Source: Pelodera strongyloides | Lineage: Eukaryota > Nematoda > Chromadorea > Rhabditida > Rhabditidae | Reading direction: 5' to 3' | Assembly: GCA_036852015.1 (NCBI GenBank) | Contig: JAANDG010000038.1 | Span: 248,001-312,000 of the forward strand | DNA length: 64,000 nt | In this document: piece after piece, positions 13,001 through 24,021 of the stretch | Numbering within the stretch: the first letter of the stretch is position 1 | How the letters are laid out: each line of letters opens with the position of its first letter | Translations under genes and position numbers: made by a program | Notes under the pieces: model-generated | Told to the model about the DNA's origin: nothing | Database searches by the model: none | The model's input: the letters and a program-made list of their open reading frames with translations, nothing else

Positions 13001-14590
13001 GATCCATCTTCAGCATTAGGACGGAACTCACGATAATATTCATTTGCTATTTCGGGGCCTCGGTGGCCCATTGGAAACGTCCGCGCTTCGCAGTCAGCCG
13101 ACCCGAGTTCGAATCCAGCCACAACACACACTCAATGCCATCGAGGCGGGGAAAATCGAGGCGAATCCCCCATTGCCTAGCCTGAAGACTTCGAGGGATT
13201 TGTCCTTTCGTCTCGTCGTCAAACACTCTGTATAACTCCACAAAACCTCATTGGAAAGATCAAGGATCGACATTATTATCTGAAGAAAAATCTCCCCTCC
13301 ACGCATTCCCCCGCGGATTGAAGAAGCACGACGCTAGAAACCTTCCGCATTTGTTCCATGTACTTGATTGATGTTGTATCTGATTGATTGTATGTGTGAA
13401 TAAAGTAGTGATATATTTTCCGTAATTTCCGTTTTCCCGTATTATTATCGCATTGTAAGAGGAACGATTAGTTAGTTATACTTTGGTCCTGTGAAGAACT
13501 TTCAAACAAGTGGAATTTCTATGACATGTTTACATTTTTTATACAACCCGGCGTGAATGACAACATGATGTTTCAGGAATTTGAAGTCTTACCTAATGTA
13601 CCAAATCGGACGAAGCTTGACGAGGAGCCAAGGAGGACTTATCCAAATCCACATGGTAGGTCTTACGGGTTTACTTTGTTAAAAGTTTAAAGAAATAGTT
13701 GGATGTGATTGATTAATATAAAAGATGACAGATTGATGTTTGTGATCTGTTGTACTGTGCATTGTGTGTCAGCCTATCACGGATAAGCCAATATTTAATC
13801 CAGTTATGAACCTGAGGTTCATATGATGACCTCACATTTTTAGTCGGCTTAATTCAGTAATTGTGTTCGTTGTTTTAGATTATCGCGAACGTGATATCGA
13901 CCCATCAGTGCTTGATGCGTATCCGCTTCCTCACGCTGACCACTTGCAACGAATGGCACTACAAAAAGAGCTGCAGAACCAGCACAGGCTAACTGGGCTT
14001 CTCGACCGAGCCGAGGCATTTTTTGATCGATTCGAGAGCGTGGGTTCTTTGAATTATTTAGCATTTGTGGTGAAGGGTAGTAGTTAACGCATTAGATGAA
14101 TAAGTCGGCAATCTAAGAACGCTGGGTTGTTTAAATATTAATTAAAATTGATAATAACTTAGATGTAGTATGTAGTATTATAGGACCCCATTCTGTTACG
14201 GTTACTTTTATGTGATTAACAATGAGAATGACGGATGGTATGAGCTGTACATGTTTGGCTAATTTAATATGCTAATGTATTTTGTTATAGGCTGGCGCAG
14301 CGCTTGGCCTCTTCCCACAAGGAGCACGTACTCCGCAGTTTGTTGTCCATGAAGGAGGTGATGTGCAGGAACACGAAGATATTGGAGATACAGGAGTTGG
14401 AGTGTGGACTAGTGATGGGACAGAGCAAGTTGTAGAGGAGAGGAATGAAGAGGAAGAAACTACTGGAGTCGGGCAGATTGGAGAAGGAGCAAGAATTGGA
14501 GCACGAGAAGGACTGGGCGGAGGGGACCAGGTTGGATTTTGTAGTTATAGGGTTTACATTAGGGTAAATGTTGTTCAGAATACTAGTTAG
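284..14590 (+). CDS. Unrecognised nematode protein with a tandemly duplicated domain (15 exons, 5' end unresolved)
   Basis: I do not recognise this gene. Exons, all phase-consistent: 284-387, 795-933, 1113-1170, 1403-1517, 1922-2016, 2913-2972, 3263-3412, 3966-4102, 7427-7555, 8533-8605, 12500-12591, 12853-12931, 13577-13655, 13879-14039, 14291-14590, about 589 residues. The first listed exon starts mid-codon, so at least one exon lies upstream. Two stretches align with each other, residues about 105-217 and 286-403: both start RIC, then TGTF-VDL, W-KPS-S, a KI-C-RY block, KIYT and W--DP. The intron before the KI-C-RY block has the same position and phase in both copies, so the domain was duplicated with its introns. 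After the repeats come a tyrosine/proline-rich stretch, a helix-prone segment (exon 14) and an acidic glycine-rich tail (exon 15). No signal peptide or membrane segment is evident. The last-exon frame rests on the splice site only. Function unknown. Confidence 0.72.
951..1020. repeat. Poly-T tract
   Basis: An almost uninterrupted run of about 65 T in intron 2 of the first gene. It gives artefactual poly-lysine reading on the minus strand. It may be the poly-A end of an old retroposed insert in minus orientation, but nothing recognisable adjoins it. Confidence 0.9.
1699..1861. mobile_element. Inverted-repeat element, GGGCGCGTTCGG ends
   Basis: The left end reads AGGGCGCGTTCGG and the right end is its complement (CCGAACGCGCCCT). 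Inside the ends come purine-rich then pyrimidine-rich blocks. It lies in intron 4 of the first gene, 60 bp before exon 5. The GGCGCGTTCG core also ends the element at 52511-52729, so the two may be related. Confidence 0.6.
2048..2840. mobile_element. Outer TTAA-type inverted-repeat element, interrupted by a second element
   Basis: The left end (TTTAAAGGGACTGTCAAG) and the complement of the right end (CTTAAAGGGCATGTCAAG) match over about 18 bp. Between them sits the complete element at 2114-2553, so this looks like an older transposon split by a younger one. No coding capacity. It fills most of intron 5 of the first gene. Confidence 0.5.
2114..2553. mobile_element. 440-bp palindromic MITE, TTAAAGGATCGCAGTC ends, copy 1
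   Basis: The arms are near-perfect reverse complements over more than 150 bp, around an asymmetric centre containing CCCGATCGGGAG. It begins TTAAAGGATCGCAGTC and ends with the complement, with TTAA at both extremities. A second copy at 52950-53387 has the centre in the opposite orientation and differs at few positions, which implies recent movement. There is no open reading frame of note, so it would need a transposase from elsewhere. Confidence 0.85.
3636..3778. mobile_element. Small inverted-repeat element, AGGCCGTATTCACCA ends, copy 1
   Basis: The left end AGGCCGTATTCACCA is repeated as its complement on the right (TGGTGAATACGGTCT). The interior is GC-rich and includes a run of about 13 G. 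It lies in intron 7 of the first gene. A relative with the same ends is at 8369-8504. Confidence 0.7.
4103..7426. other. 3.3-kb intron 8 of the first gene
   Basis: No exon of the gene and no other gene is apparent. The stretch is AT-rich. The one ordered pattern is the word CCTTCCACCAA with close variants, recurring at 6590-6800. A small exon of another transcript could be missed here. Confidence 0.6.
8369..8504. mobile_element. Small inverted-repeat element, GAGGCCGTATTCACCA ends, copy 2
   Basis: It starts GAGGCCGTATTCACCACTC and ends with the near complement GAGTGGTGAATATGGCCTC. At 136 bp it has the same ends and size class as 3636-3778, while the interior differs. It ends about 28 bp before exon 10 of the first gene, so the exon's acceptor tract lies right next to it. 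Confidence 0.75.
10544..11064. mobile_element. GC-rich inverted-repeat element with a tRNA-like core
   Basis: The borders are GAGTTGCGCGC (10544 on) and its complement GCGCGCAACTC (ending about 11064). The interior is built from a few words in both orientations: GGGAAACACCCCCAAAC, CCGAAAAGGTGCGGAAA and GCGGCGCGCA. It can therefore fold into several hairpins. It is far more GC-rich than its surroundings. The centre (10733-10811) is tRNA-like on the minus strand. I know no named family of this design. Internal rearrangement of a foldback element is likely, but the class is unknown. Confidence 0.65.
10733..10811 (-). tRNA. tRNA-like sequence (Leu/Ser type), probably degenerate
   Basis: On the minus strand it carries a textbook A box (TGGCCGAGTGG) and B box (GGTTCGAATCC), the two halves of the internal RNA polymerase III promoter, with spacing typical of a class II tRNA. 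The acceptor stem has several mismatches or wobbles, and the anticodon arm closes only around an oversized loop. I read it as a tRNA pseudogene or tRNA-derived repeat inside the surrounding GC-rich element. No anticodon can be assigned. Confidence 0.45.
13054..13405 (+). mobile_element. tRNA-derived SINE
   Basis: The head (13054-13120) looks like a tRNA: GGGGCCTCGGTGG with an A-box-like segment, then GAGTTCGAATCC as a clear B box about 50 bp on. An unrelated body of about 230 bp follows, ending in a simple tail of repeated GATTGATTGTATG-type words and GAATAAAG. That head, body and tail order is the architecture of a SINE. It sits in intron 12 of the first gene, in the same orientation. A divergent tRNA pseudogene with unrelated flank is the alternative. 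Confidence 0.6.
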
Positions 14591-14805
14591 AGACGTGGTA
14601 AGGAGAGCAAGTAGGCTATATTGACACTCGGCTGTTTTTAGGCTTTATTTTTATATGTAGAGATAGAGGACTGATGATGTAAGGTGTATTTTGTGAGTGA
14701 TAGTGCCGAGACTGCGGTTGGTGTTTGACTCTTCTTAGTAGTGTAGAAACGTGTTGAGTTTTGTGGCAATTTTTGGAAGAGGAATCGACAGGTTTAGATC
14801 GACGC

Positions 14806-14985
14806 TTAAAGCGGCCGGTTATTGAATCACATAGAGTACACCAACATTATTATGCAGCTTATGCAAATGAACATAAATTAGGATGAAAAATCGAGCTAAG
14901 CTCGAGGAAATTGGCATAATTACGTAAGAATTCATCCGTCTCAATAATCAATGCGTTTCAATAATCGACTGTTATTTCGCTTTAA
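14806..14985. mobile_element. TTAAAGCGG-family MITE, subfamily A
   Basis: The ends TTAAAGCGGCCGGTTATTG and AATCGACTGTTATTTCGCTTTAA are imperfect complements. The interior shares several blocks with the copy at 48243-48414 (GAGTACACCAACATT, ATGCAAA-GA-CATAAATTA, TACGTAAGAATTCA). These two therefore form a subfamily distinct from the shorter copies. Confidence 0.8.
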
Positions 14986-15229
14986 CGGTGACATTTTCAG
15001 GATCCTGGCAGTCATATGCATCATGATGGGTCTTCGTCCTACGTTATTCATTATCAAGAAGATTTATAACTTTCCAGAATTGCGTTCCTCTCTTTTCCCT
15101 ATTTTTTTTTATCTCGTATCAAAATATAAATCACTTTTCTTATATATATACTCTTATTTATCATATTATCCAGATTTGTGCGTTTCGACGTTATGGAATA
15201 CCTCTTTCTCAATTGTTGTTCTGTTTGTT

Positions 15230-15331
<102 letters not shown>

Positions 15332-15439
15332 CAATCTTTTGTTCTATTTTTTTTTGCTCGGGTTTCATTTTACGTTTCCTAAAGCTCAATCTAAAGTCTT
15401 GTTTCTTTCAGGACTCTCTCTCCCAACCCCTCCACAACT

Positions 15440-17112
15440 ATGACAACCCCATCGCGACGCCGCCTCATGCGAGACTTCAAGAAACTCCAGGTTGGTTTTA
15501 TTTTATGGAAATCAATATTTGTGTATGCGAACTAGGGTTATCTATTAATTCGATCAGCTGAGCTGGTAATAGCTGGATCATCAGTTTTTGTTTTGTATTT
15601 TACATGAATAACCGAACTGTAACTTGGCTTATTGATTTCGCATGTTCTCCTCGGTATCGGCTTCTTTTCTTTTTTGTATTTTCTCCATTTAGAAAGCTGC
15701 ATACTCGTACTTTACTTGGATTTTGTTTGCAGGAGGACCCACCAGCGGGTGTGTCTGGCGCACCAACTGAAGATAACATCCTCGCGTGGGAGGCCATTAT
15801 ATTTGGACCCCAAGATACACCTTTTGAGGTTAGCTTTCATTTTTGGTGATTAGGGTTTTGATAGTTTATCAGGGTTTAGTAACCCGTAGATTGCCACTTT
15901 TTGGCAGCTTTTAGGCTTCCGGGAGTCGGGAACACGACTATATCATGACTGGTGAGAATGTGTGCTCTTTTCAGGACGGAACATTCAAATTATCGCTCGA
16001 GTTTACCGAGGAGTACCCCAATAAACCTCCCACGGTGAAGTTCGTATCAAAAATGTTCCACCCTAATGTATATGCCGACGGATCTATTTGCCTGGATATT
16101 TTGCAGGTTGGTTGGGTTTTATATTTAGAAGGGATGTCCTGCTATTCCCATTCCTCCCCTTTGTGATCATTAATTGTCCGTGATTCGTAACTTTCTGTAT
16201 CTAAGACTTTGGAAGACAATCGCATCGCGCGGATTTAGTTTTTTTTAATAACAATTATCACCATTTATTTAGATGTGGAATCATCACGCATAGACTAAGG
16301 CATGTGGAATCCAGACTTATCTAACCGTTTTTCTTTTCAGAACCGCTGGTCTCCCACCTATGACGTAGCGGCGATTTTGACATCGATCCAATCGCTGTTG
16401 GACGAGCCGAATCCGAACTCGCCGGCCAATTCGCACGCCGCGCAATTGTACCAGGAGAATAGGAGAGAGTATGAGAAACGGGTACAACAGATTGTCGAAC
16501 AGGTATGGTACTTATTTAAGATTGTTTATTGAAAAATATCACGCGTGTTTAACAGGATAGGGTGCCCTAAGATATTGTGCTTCAGTGAAAAGTGACATGC
16601 AATATAGTGGCGAGGCTTACTTAAAACATAACGTATGGTTGTTGATACTGTGGCGGGGCTGTATCGATTTTCTTGAGTGTTTGCTTCTTTGTTTCTGTTG
16701 GACTGATCTAAGATCTAAGGCTTGCTGTTGTTAGTTATTCTAATATACTATTTATGCTATTATTGATAGTTATTCTAATGTACTTCCTGGTCAACAAACG
16801 GGGCCTAATTTTTTTTAAAGTAAATGCACATCCGGATTAGATCAGATCTCCGGATGTTGAAAATTTATCCACTAGTCTGTAAGTATAACTTATCACACAT
16901 TTGTGCCGTATGCCCTGCACCACTGGAGAATTTATTTAAAGTGACAAGTTACAAATTCTATATAAATATAAAATCGTATAAAAAACTAAGGTCATAAATT
17001 TCAGTCTTGGTTGAACTTTGGCGAAAATGAGGGCGAGGCCGAGCAGAAGGACGGCGGTCCGGACAACGATGGCAACAACGACGAGATGCCGTCGGCCAGT
17101 GGATCGAACTGA
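15440..17112 (+). CDS. ubc-1: Ubiquitin-conjugating enzyme E2, RAD6/UBC-1 type
   Basis: RAD6-class E2. It takes ubiquitin from E1 onto a cysteine and, with RING partners of the RAD18 and BRE1 types, ubiquitinates targets such as PCNA and histone H2B. Exons: 15440-15490, 15733-15828, 15975-16106, 16341-16502, 17005-17112, 182 residues. The start [17 protein letters not shown] is the invariant RAD6 N-terminus. The catalytic cysteine is Cys88 (GSICLDILQ), with the HPN motif just before it. After the fold come [12 protein letters not shown] and an acidic, asparagine-rich tail of about 30 residues, the form I know from C. elegans UBC-1 (vertebrate RAD6 lacks it). The start codon lies 28 nt after a strong acceptor with no upstream coding exon, suggesting a trans-splice site. 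Every splice phase closes. Confidence 0.97.
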
Positions 17113-17564
17113 GTTTTCATGGTTGATTGTGCTTCACACTTAGAAAAAGTAGGCGATGTTTGCTGATTCAAGATGAACCCTTATAGCTGCAGCGTTGTAC
17201 GAAACAAGATGTGCTTTGCATACGCTACGACCTTTTGTTGTTTACGTACTTGGTGCCCATCTTGTATCAGCAAGCATTGGAATATACCCATCAGCCAGGG
17301 AGCATCATTTTTTGGTGATGTGGCTTACTGATCATCGGTGATTTTTTTATATATAAAATATGAAACCCATAGTTTATTTGCTGCTTTATGCCTTTTTTTT
17401 AGTTGGTAGCTACGGTTTTTGAGCATTTCCCCAGGTAGTTTGATATGTCGCCGTGTCGCCGATCTTCGTGTGCTTGACATCATCGTCCTCAACCCTCTAG
17501 ATACTCTCGTGTTGGTCTGTCAGCTCTCTCTCTCCCCCGTGTCCCCTTTGCCTCTATTTGATGT

Positions 17565-17723
17565 TTAAAGGGGTATGGCACGTGGGTTTTATGAAACGTA
17601 TGTTGGGCAACTACGTCCCCATGGATTGTAAGCTGCGCCGTACTGAACAGACAATTTGCATATAGTGCACGGAATTCGGTCGCCCCGTATACGTTTCACG
17701 AACCACGTTCCATGCCGCTTTAA
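17565..17723. mobile_element. TTAAAG-family MITE
   Basis: The left end is TTAAAGGGGTATGGCACGTG. The right end, ACGTTCCATGCCGCTTTAA, is its imperfect complement. ATGAAACGTAT on the left is mirrored by ATACGTTTCA on the right. It lies about 450 bp after the ubc-1 stop codon. Confidence 0.8.
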
Positions 17724-17956
17724 CCCCCCCCCCCAGTTATGTAAATTAGTAAATTGTGTATGTAGAACAGCCAACCCGTTGTGGTCAGAGACATCGGGTC
17801 TCAGTGTGCCGGATCCGCAGGACCCGTGCCTGTACATAGTATGTATTCTCGCGTTCTCTCTTTCTCTTCTTATATTTCCGTTTCCGTTTTATTATTCAAT
17901 AACATAGACCGGTGTCCGGTAGTTTGTTTACACTCTACTACTACTAATACGAATCG

Positions 17957-18083
17957 TAAAGCGGTATGACATCTGGTCTTGAAACGTATTCTGTACCTGC
18001 AGTCCCGTGTGCAAATTAATATGACACGTGATAATGATGGTGATCAGTTTACGTTTCGCAAACCACGTGCACTACCGCTTTAA
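17957..18083. mobile_element. TTAAAGCGG-family MITE
   Basis: The left end is TAAAGCGGTATGACATCTGG. The right end, CCACGTGCACTACCGCTTTAA, is its imperfect complement. The interior has GTGCAAATTAATATG, the family's ATGCAAAT-like block. It is 127 bp long and only 233 bp from the previous copy. Confidence 0.8.
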
Positions 18084-19350
18084 AGTGTTAGGTTTGCTTT
18101 TGGGAATTTTGCTTTTTGTGAATCCGCCTTTCCTTATCTAACTAATCTCTCTTTTTGTTGTGGTCACCGCCATTTGTGTTTTGCTAGGCTATTTTAAATT
18201 TTGTTCGCTTTTGTGGAAATCGAAATGATTTCACTTTCAAACATGCTGAAGTGTTGCTCCCGTTGGCTGTTCTTCAAGAAGTTCGTACAAAGTTCTATTC
18301 CCAAATTTGAACCTTTCACTAGTACATTGAGGATCTTTGTTGATCCGATCCATTTATTTGTTCGGTATGTCAGTTTTATTTTGAGGATTTGGTTGTCAGC
18401 GAATTTGTTGCGATTGATTTTGCTGGCAGGTGGTCGGCGATCTGCTTTGCTGATGGATGTCGGCAGTGTAGTTACCGTATCCCTGGTACCTCTTGTATAC
18501 GGTACCCAAATATCTGTCACCGTATGGTACCTCTGGTACGGTAAGAGTTTAGCGACAAATTCCTGACAGCTGATCTTCGGGGATTTATTTGTGCACATTT
18601 TTGGGCTTTATCCAGAGTGGTACTCTCGTTGGCCCATTCACAATTCTTCCTTGCTTTCCTTATTTTCCTGTCTTAAACTATGTCTACTAGATAGTCCTTT
18701 CTTGGAAAACTATTTTTGTTTTTCTCCCGTCATTTTGTTTTGTGTTCTCACCCATTTTCTGTTTGGAATTACCGAGATTAACAGTCGAATAAAGATATGT
18801 ATTTTGTTTGTTGATGTGTAGTTTTTGTGTGTTATTGTGTTTCTGTCGCGATGACTGTATCGATTTTTCTTTGGGATTCGTGTTACTGGGACTGCGTAAT
18901 AGTCGATTTGAGTAATCGTAGTTTTTTCACATCGGGTTTTGTGGGGATACTATAGTATAAGTGATGCATGTTTATTTCCATAAAATTATAACGGGAATAA
19001 GAAAGCCAGACGAAACAAAAAAAAACCTATATTTACAATGTGTACATGAGCGTGCCCGAAGTAATTGAATGGCGAATTGGTTGATATAAGATGACTGAGG
19101 AAACCATATAATATAAAAAATGTGGAATTAACTTACTAACGATAAAGTGGAAGCTTTAATTAACGTTCACATATAAAACTGGGAATATCGGCAACAAATG
19201 CGAAACAATAATTGTAGAGACAAACATGCGATAATTACTTCACTTTCTTGTGGTGTGTAGTTATGTTCATTATGAAGTAAATAATACCACAAGAAAGCTG
19301 ATGTAGTTAATAAAAGCGAAACAAATGGATTGCAGAATCTTTGATATTGG

Positions 19351-19489
19351 TTAAATCGGTGTAGAAGTCGGTTTTTGAAACGGATTGCGGATTACTGCAT
19401 TCCCATTCATCATATGCAAATTAGTACGATTGCACTAAAATCGCGGTATGAAGTACACGTTTCAAAAACCGGCTGTTATGTCGCTTTAA
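19351..19489. mobile_element. TTAAAGCGG-family MITE
   Basis: The left end contains GTCGGTTTTTGAAACG. The right end, CGTTTCAAAAACCGGC followed by TGTTATGTCGCTTTAA, mirrors it well. The interior carries ATATGCAAATTAGTACGA. Confidence 0.85.
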
Positions 19490-20233
19490 TGGGTATGAGG
19501 AAATCGGCGAATCTTATTAGTGGTTTAACTGGTACCTCGATTCAACCGGGATAGGTTTTACAGATAGACGACTGTAATAAGGCACTAAGTTATGTTTAGT
19601 TTTTACGGGGACTGGGTAGTTTTCAATGAAATTAACGTTATGATTTAGAAGACTAGGTGGTGTGATGAGCACTAACTAGAAAGTGGAAGAACGCGTACAC
19701 AAATCATGGATATAACAGTAAAAGGAAAGCGGTACTGGATTAAGTACTTGACTTATGACCAAGATTTTAGGAAATACACTCGAATTGTAGGTTATGTGAA
19801 ACATACTAAACGTACAGTTCTGAAGTTGGTACGTCAAAACAGCGCGGTATAGAGTTGAGTAAGCGCATGCTTCACGCAGAGGGAGACATATATAATAACT
19901 AGGTAGGAAACCAGAAACCGGGGCGTTTGAAGATTTCAATGTTCTACGTTCTATGTGCCTGAGTGAATTTAGAGCATACAAGAGCAACGAGGCTGAGATT
20001 GGTAACCGTGGTGGGGGGGGAGGGGAGTGCTTCATTCTTCGTATACTGTAGAACAATTAATACCTTTAAAGCAACTACAGGCAAAAGAACAGTGTACAAA
20101 GGAATGAAGCGTTATTCAGCTTAAACACATACACAAAAGGCAGGTATTCGGTGACTGAGATATAGTGGAATATAAAAGAAATTGATAGAAATGATAGAGA
20201 CCACGTCATTTACGAGAAGATAACAGAAACAAA

Positions 20234-21862
20234 CTACAAGTCCATATCGACGTCGTCCTCGGAGAAGTCAGAGATGGTCGAGTCGGAATCACTGTCATCT
20301 TCGTCATCGGTTGGTGCTTTGTTGGTAGGACCACTGAAGAACTTGCGCAGAGCTTCTTCGGAAGCGAACCGCTCGACGTAGTCTGAATGGGGGTATTGTC
20401 AGAATGACGGAGGACGATGGGATCTTACCCACTACAACCTTTCGACCACATGACAAATACAAAAGCTTTGAAACACTGTTGAATCACCCTTGAATGAAGC
20501 ACGTTCTTGCAGTAAACAGTAAAAGAGCTTTCCTGCTTCAATCTTTATTCGTTGTGGTGTTGAGGACATTTACGAAAGGCGGACCAGTGGATAGTTAGCC
20601 AACCGCAGTCAACAGGTTACCAGTTTTGATAACAATTGACAGTGACTCTCACCTCTGCATTTCCGCTTGAAGTCCTCGGGCTTGTGCAAGTAGAGCGCGG
20701 CAGCGTCTCCGTTCAGAGGATCGGTAGGGTTGGGATAAGTGAGAAGTTGAGGGAGGAATGATTCGAAGATGTTGGCAAGGTCGTACAATGCAGACCAGGC
20801 CTGCAAAGGAGACATGTTGGTTTTTGTGACTGCTAGCGTGCTAACCCTACCTACAACTCATCATATTATGTTTTCGCTTCGAAAAGATAAAGAAAAGATA
20901 ATTCGAAAAGTTTCCGCTCGTGAAACTATGGAATTATTGCAACTGTTGGAATATTACTTTGCAAGTGACTCGCACAGAGAACCCCTGACATAGGACACCG
21001 TACGGAACTGTCATTTGGCTCAACGACAGCTTATTTTTTACCTGGTTTATCACGTCGAGGCACACAGTCCCGGACGCCTCATCAATATTTGGATGGTAGA
21101 TTCTGTTGAGAAATCCAATTGAAGGAGACTTGAACGGATATTTGTCGGGAAGTTCCACTCGAACTCTCCATACACCACCCTCGTAGGCTGCTGAAATGGG
21201 AGAGATTATCTTGTGTCTATTTGAACATTTGAAAATTTTATTAGCTTTTCAGCACACGTCAACATAGGTGGAAAGTTCAGAAATATGTCACTACTGTATC
21301 AACTTATTCGTACTTAGGTACTTGTAAAATAATTGAATACTATCAACGACTGTCTATTCATCCGAAGTTTTCGATTTCGGACGTTACGACCCGACGAAAT
21401 CGGTGGATTGGCCCCTAAGTTTCTAGTCTGCGAATATGTAGTGATTCCTAATTCCTAACTGACAAGTTTAAGACATGCCGTTCCTCGATATTTCATGACT
21501 CACATCATTACTTGAAAATTTTACTCACTTCCTTTCGGTCCATAAAACTTGACATTGAACTCGTTGAGCCCTCCCATGATATGCACTTCGTGTTTGGATT
21601 CGATTCTGAAACAAGATGTTTTTGAGAGGAGATGTGATTTGTTAATTCATACCACGGATATTTTATTGGGGACGGTCCTCCTAGTGAGCCGTGAGAACAG
21701 AGCAGGGTCATTCCAGGGAGCCCACGGACGACCTTCCCGCAACACTAGGCAATTATATTGATAATAAATGATACAAAATAATAAACATGTGAAATAATGT
21801 GCAACTTACAGTTTGATCACATCGGTGTCCATGCGCCTTTTGCCGGCGCTCGGCGAAGACAT
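20234..21862 (-). CDS. ubc-8: Ubiquitin-conjugating enzyme E2 H (UBC-8/UBE2H)
   Basis: Class III E2. The yeast homologue UBC8 acts in degradation of fructose-1,6-bisphosphatase, and the vertebrate enzyme works with the CTLH ligase. Exons on the minus strand, 5' to 3': 21862-21810, 21605-21529, 21190-21042, 20800-20653, 20382-20234, 191 residues (human 183). The start [18 protein letters not shown] is near-identical to vertebrate UBE2H. The catalytic cysteine is Cys87 ([11 protein letters not shown]). The block [19 protein letters not shown] is diagnostic for this class. The C-terminus has the family's acidic serine-rich tail ([19 protein letters not shown]). It ends tail to tail with the RAD6-type gene 3.1 kb away. 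The two E2 types are ancient paralogues, so this is not a local duplication. The symbol follows C. elegans usage. Confidence 0.97.
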
Positions 21863-22320
21863 TGTAGGGTAGTGAAGAGGGGAGAGAGAGGTAGAGACTA
21901 TATGGATATCTGAAGAGAGGCTGAAATTTATGGACATACTTTAAAATAATGGATCGATACAAAAATTAACGCGAAATACCGAAATAAACAAAGGATAAAT
22001 ATTTAGTCCAACGCTTGTTAGTTTGCTTGTATAGTAATGTGCAATAAAAGATGTAATGATGAACAATAATGGGAGCTGGGGCTGGGGCGGGCCGGCGCCC
22101 CGATGTTTGTTAGGGTTAAAAAGTTTAGCTTTGAGAATAGATGATGGAATATAATACACGTAGATAGAAGAGTATGTAATTTGGGAAAACAAAAACATTT
22201 ACAGTTGTTTTCAGCATATTTATCGTGTCACTATCGTTCGTATGTACGAAATAAAGTATTTCCTATTGAGAAGCGCTGTTTCTCCATTGATTTGAACATT
22301 AATTGAATTTTTTTCAGGAA

Positions 22321-22383
22321 GCTTGGAAACAGGACACCCGTGGCAGTGGCAAAGGAGGATATGGGGCGAATTGGGAAAATGTG
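22321..22383 (+). other. Possible orphan exon fragment (glycine-rich)
   Basis: An acceptor-like TTTTTTTCAG (ending 22318) is followed by an open stretch reading about KQDTRGSGKGGYGANWEN, up to a GTGCGT donor-like site. The GKGGYGANW string recalls the RG-rich segment of SERBP1/VIG-type RNA-binding proteins. No partner exon was found on either side. It could be a decayed fragment or chance. Confidence 0.22.
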
Positions 22384-24021
22384 CGTTTTTCAGTCAATTA
22401 ATATTTTCGTAAGCATATCATGGCAGGACCGTTTTTCTTTCATTTTCAAAAAAGTGCAGTGTGATACTGTAGTAGTATGGTTGGACGCCGTTTACCGGCT
22501 GGCACTAACATAAGGTTGTATGCTGATTAGTCTGGTTGTCGACCGGGTAGATTTCGTAGTGGAAGTCATATTGTTTAAATCTTATTGTGTTACACCAGAC
22601 GTAAAGAACAAATAGGAGATTATAAACAACGTATGCAAATTGGTGTTTGCAGAATGAGAGAGGGAGGCGCAGGCGCCTAGTGCAACCCTAACTAATCGAT
22701 ATATGTTGGACTACTATTTGGTTTCATTGATGTCAATGGCTCAGCCCCTTTCAAGAAAAATGGGTGCTCCCCCCTCCGTTCCGCAGTAGCACCAAACGTC
22801 GAAACCAATGCCTGATGTATTTACAACCCTCACATACAATTAGACTAATGTGAACTTGTTGATTATGACTGGGGGAGTTGGGGACATCGTGCACATAAGA
22901 GAATAGGTTAGGGTTAGACGGACATGGGAGCCAAAATCAATGTGGGTGAGCTTTTTCTTGCCTGGGTATACATGTTTGGAGAATTCTAGAAACGACTGCG
23001 CGGTATGTGCTGTGTTTTGTGTCGTGTTGCGCAATACTATTAGCGTTATTACAGTAAAGGTAATATATTGACAGGAAGGTTTTTGATGCTAATGTTAGTT
23101 AATGGAATATATATCCGCAGCGGATGATACGCAAGAAGTATATTAGATGATATCAGTTCTGGCAATGCTAACCCGAAGTAAGTATCCATCTTTGCTATTG
23201 TTTATTGCTCACGTCCGTAAAAGGACATGTGGTGGAGGGATTGGCGAGAGAGAGGGACAAGTGTACAAGGGAGGAGGGGGTCTTTTCACCAATCATCAAA
23301 CGAACAAACACAAACAAGTTGTTAGCACGAGAATTGTACTTTATACCACGAGAACCACCTTCTGACCGGGAGTCCGGCAAAGTTGCTAGGGGATTTTGAA
23401 ATGATGGATAGAGTACAGTAAATAGGTAACTATGAACATGTATACACAACATTATTTCAGTCAAGCACATTAAGCAATCAGAATTATTTTGAATTTATAA
23501 GGAGGATTACTAATTGTAAGAGGAAGTGTTTTGACAGTGTATGAGAATACTGATAAGTGAATTTTTGTTGTTTGGCTGAGATCCGGAAAAGTGGATTTAC
23601 GCGCCTATGCATAACTCATAAACGAAAGAGAACACACAAAAAGGAACACCGAAATCACAATGACCATCGTAATTACAAATGTGAACCTTATAAAGGTATC
23701 ACTGACAGAAAAGCACATCAACTCACGTGGAAAACAAACGAGAACGAGAGTTGTTCATCCCTTGAAATGTTGTTCACTTTGTGAGGGCCGAGTGGGAAAA
23801 CAACGGTTGGCAATAATACCGGGGACACGAAAGTAATGGCATTATTAGAAATAGGAGTAATACCTATTCGTATTATTGTTCACATATGAATTATGAACTT
23901 ACAGCTCGTTGAAAAGCACACTCGTTACGAGGGTGATGAAACGTGGAGGTTGTGGCGACATTTGTAGAACTATCGATCATATAAACAAGCTATGCATATT
24001 TATGGACACGATCAGTCAGTC

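Larger units (their letters stand above)
17113..20233. other. Intergenic region between two convergent E2 genes
   Basis: The two E2 genes converge here with 3.1 kb between stop codons. I see three TTAA-type MITEs (17565, 17957, 19351) and no supported exon. Open frames around 18200-18560 exist on both strands but lack any recognisable motif or splice context. Confidence 0.65.

Noticed and set aside
21508..21711. Minus-strand frame of 67 codons inside ubc-8
   Set aside because: It runs from intron 1 into part of exon 2 in a frame that does not give the E2 sequence.
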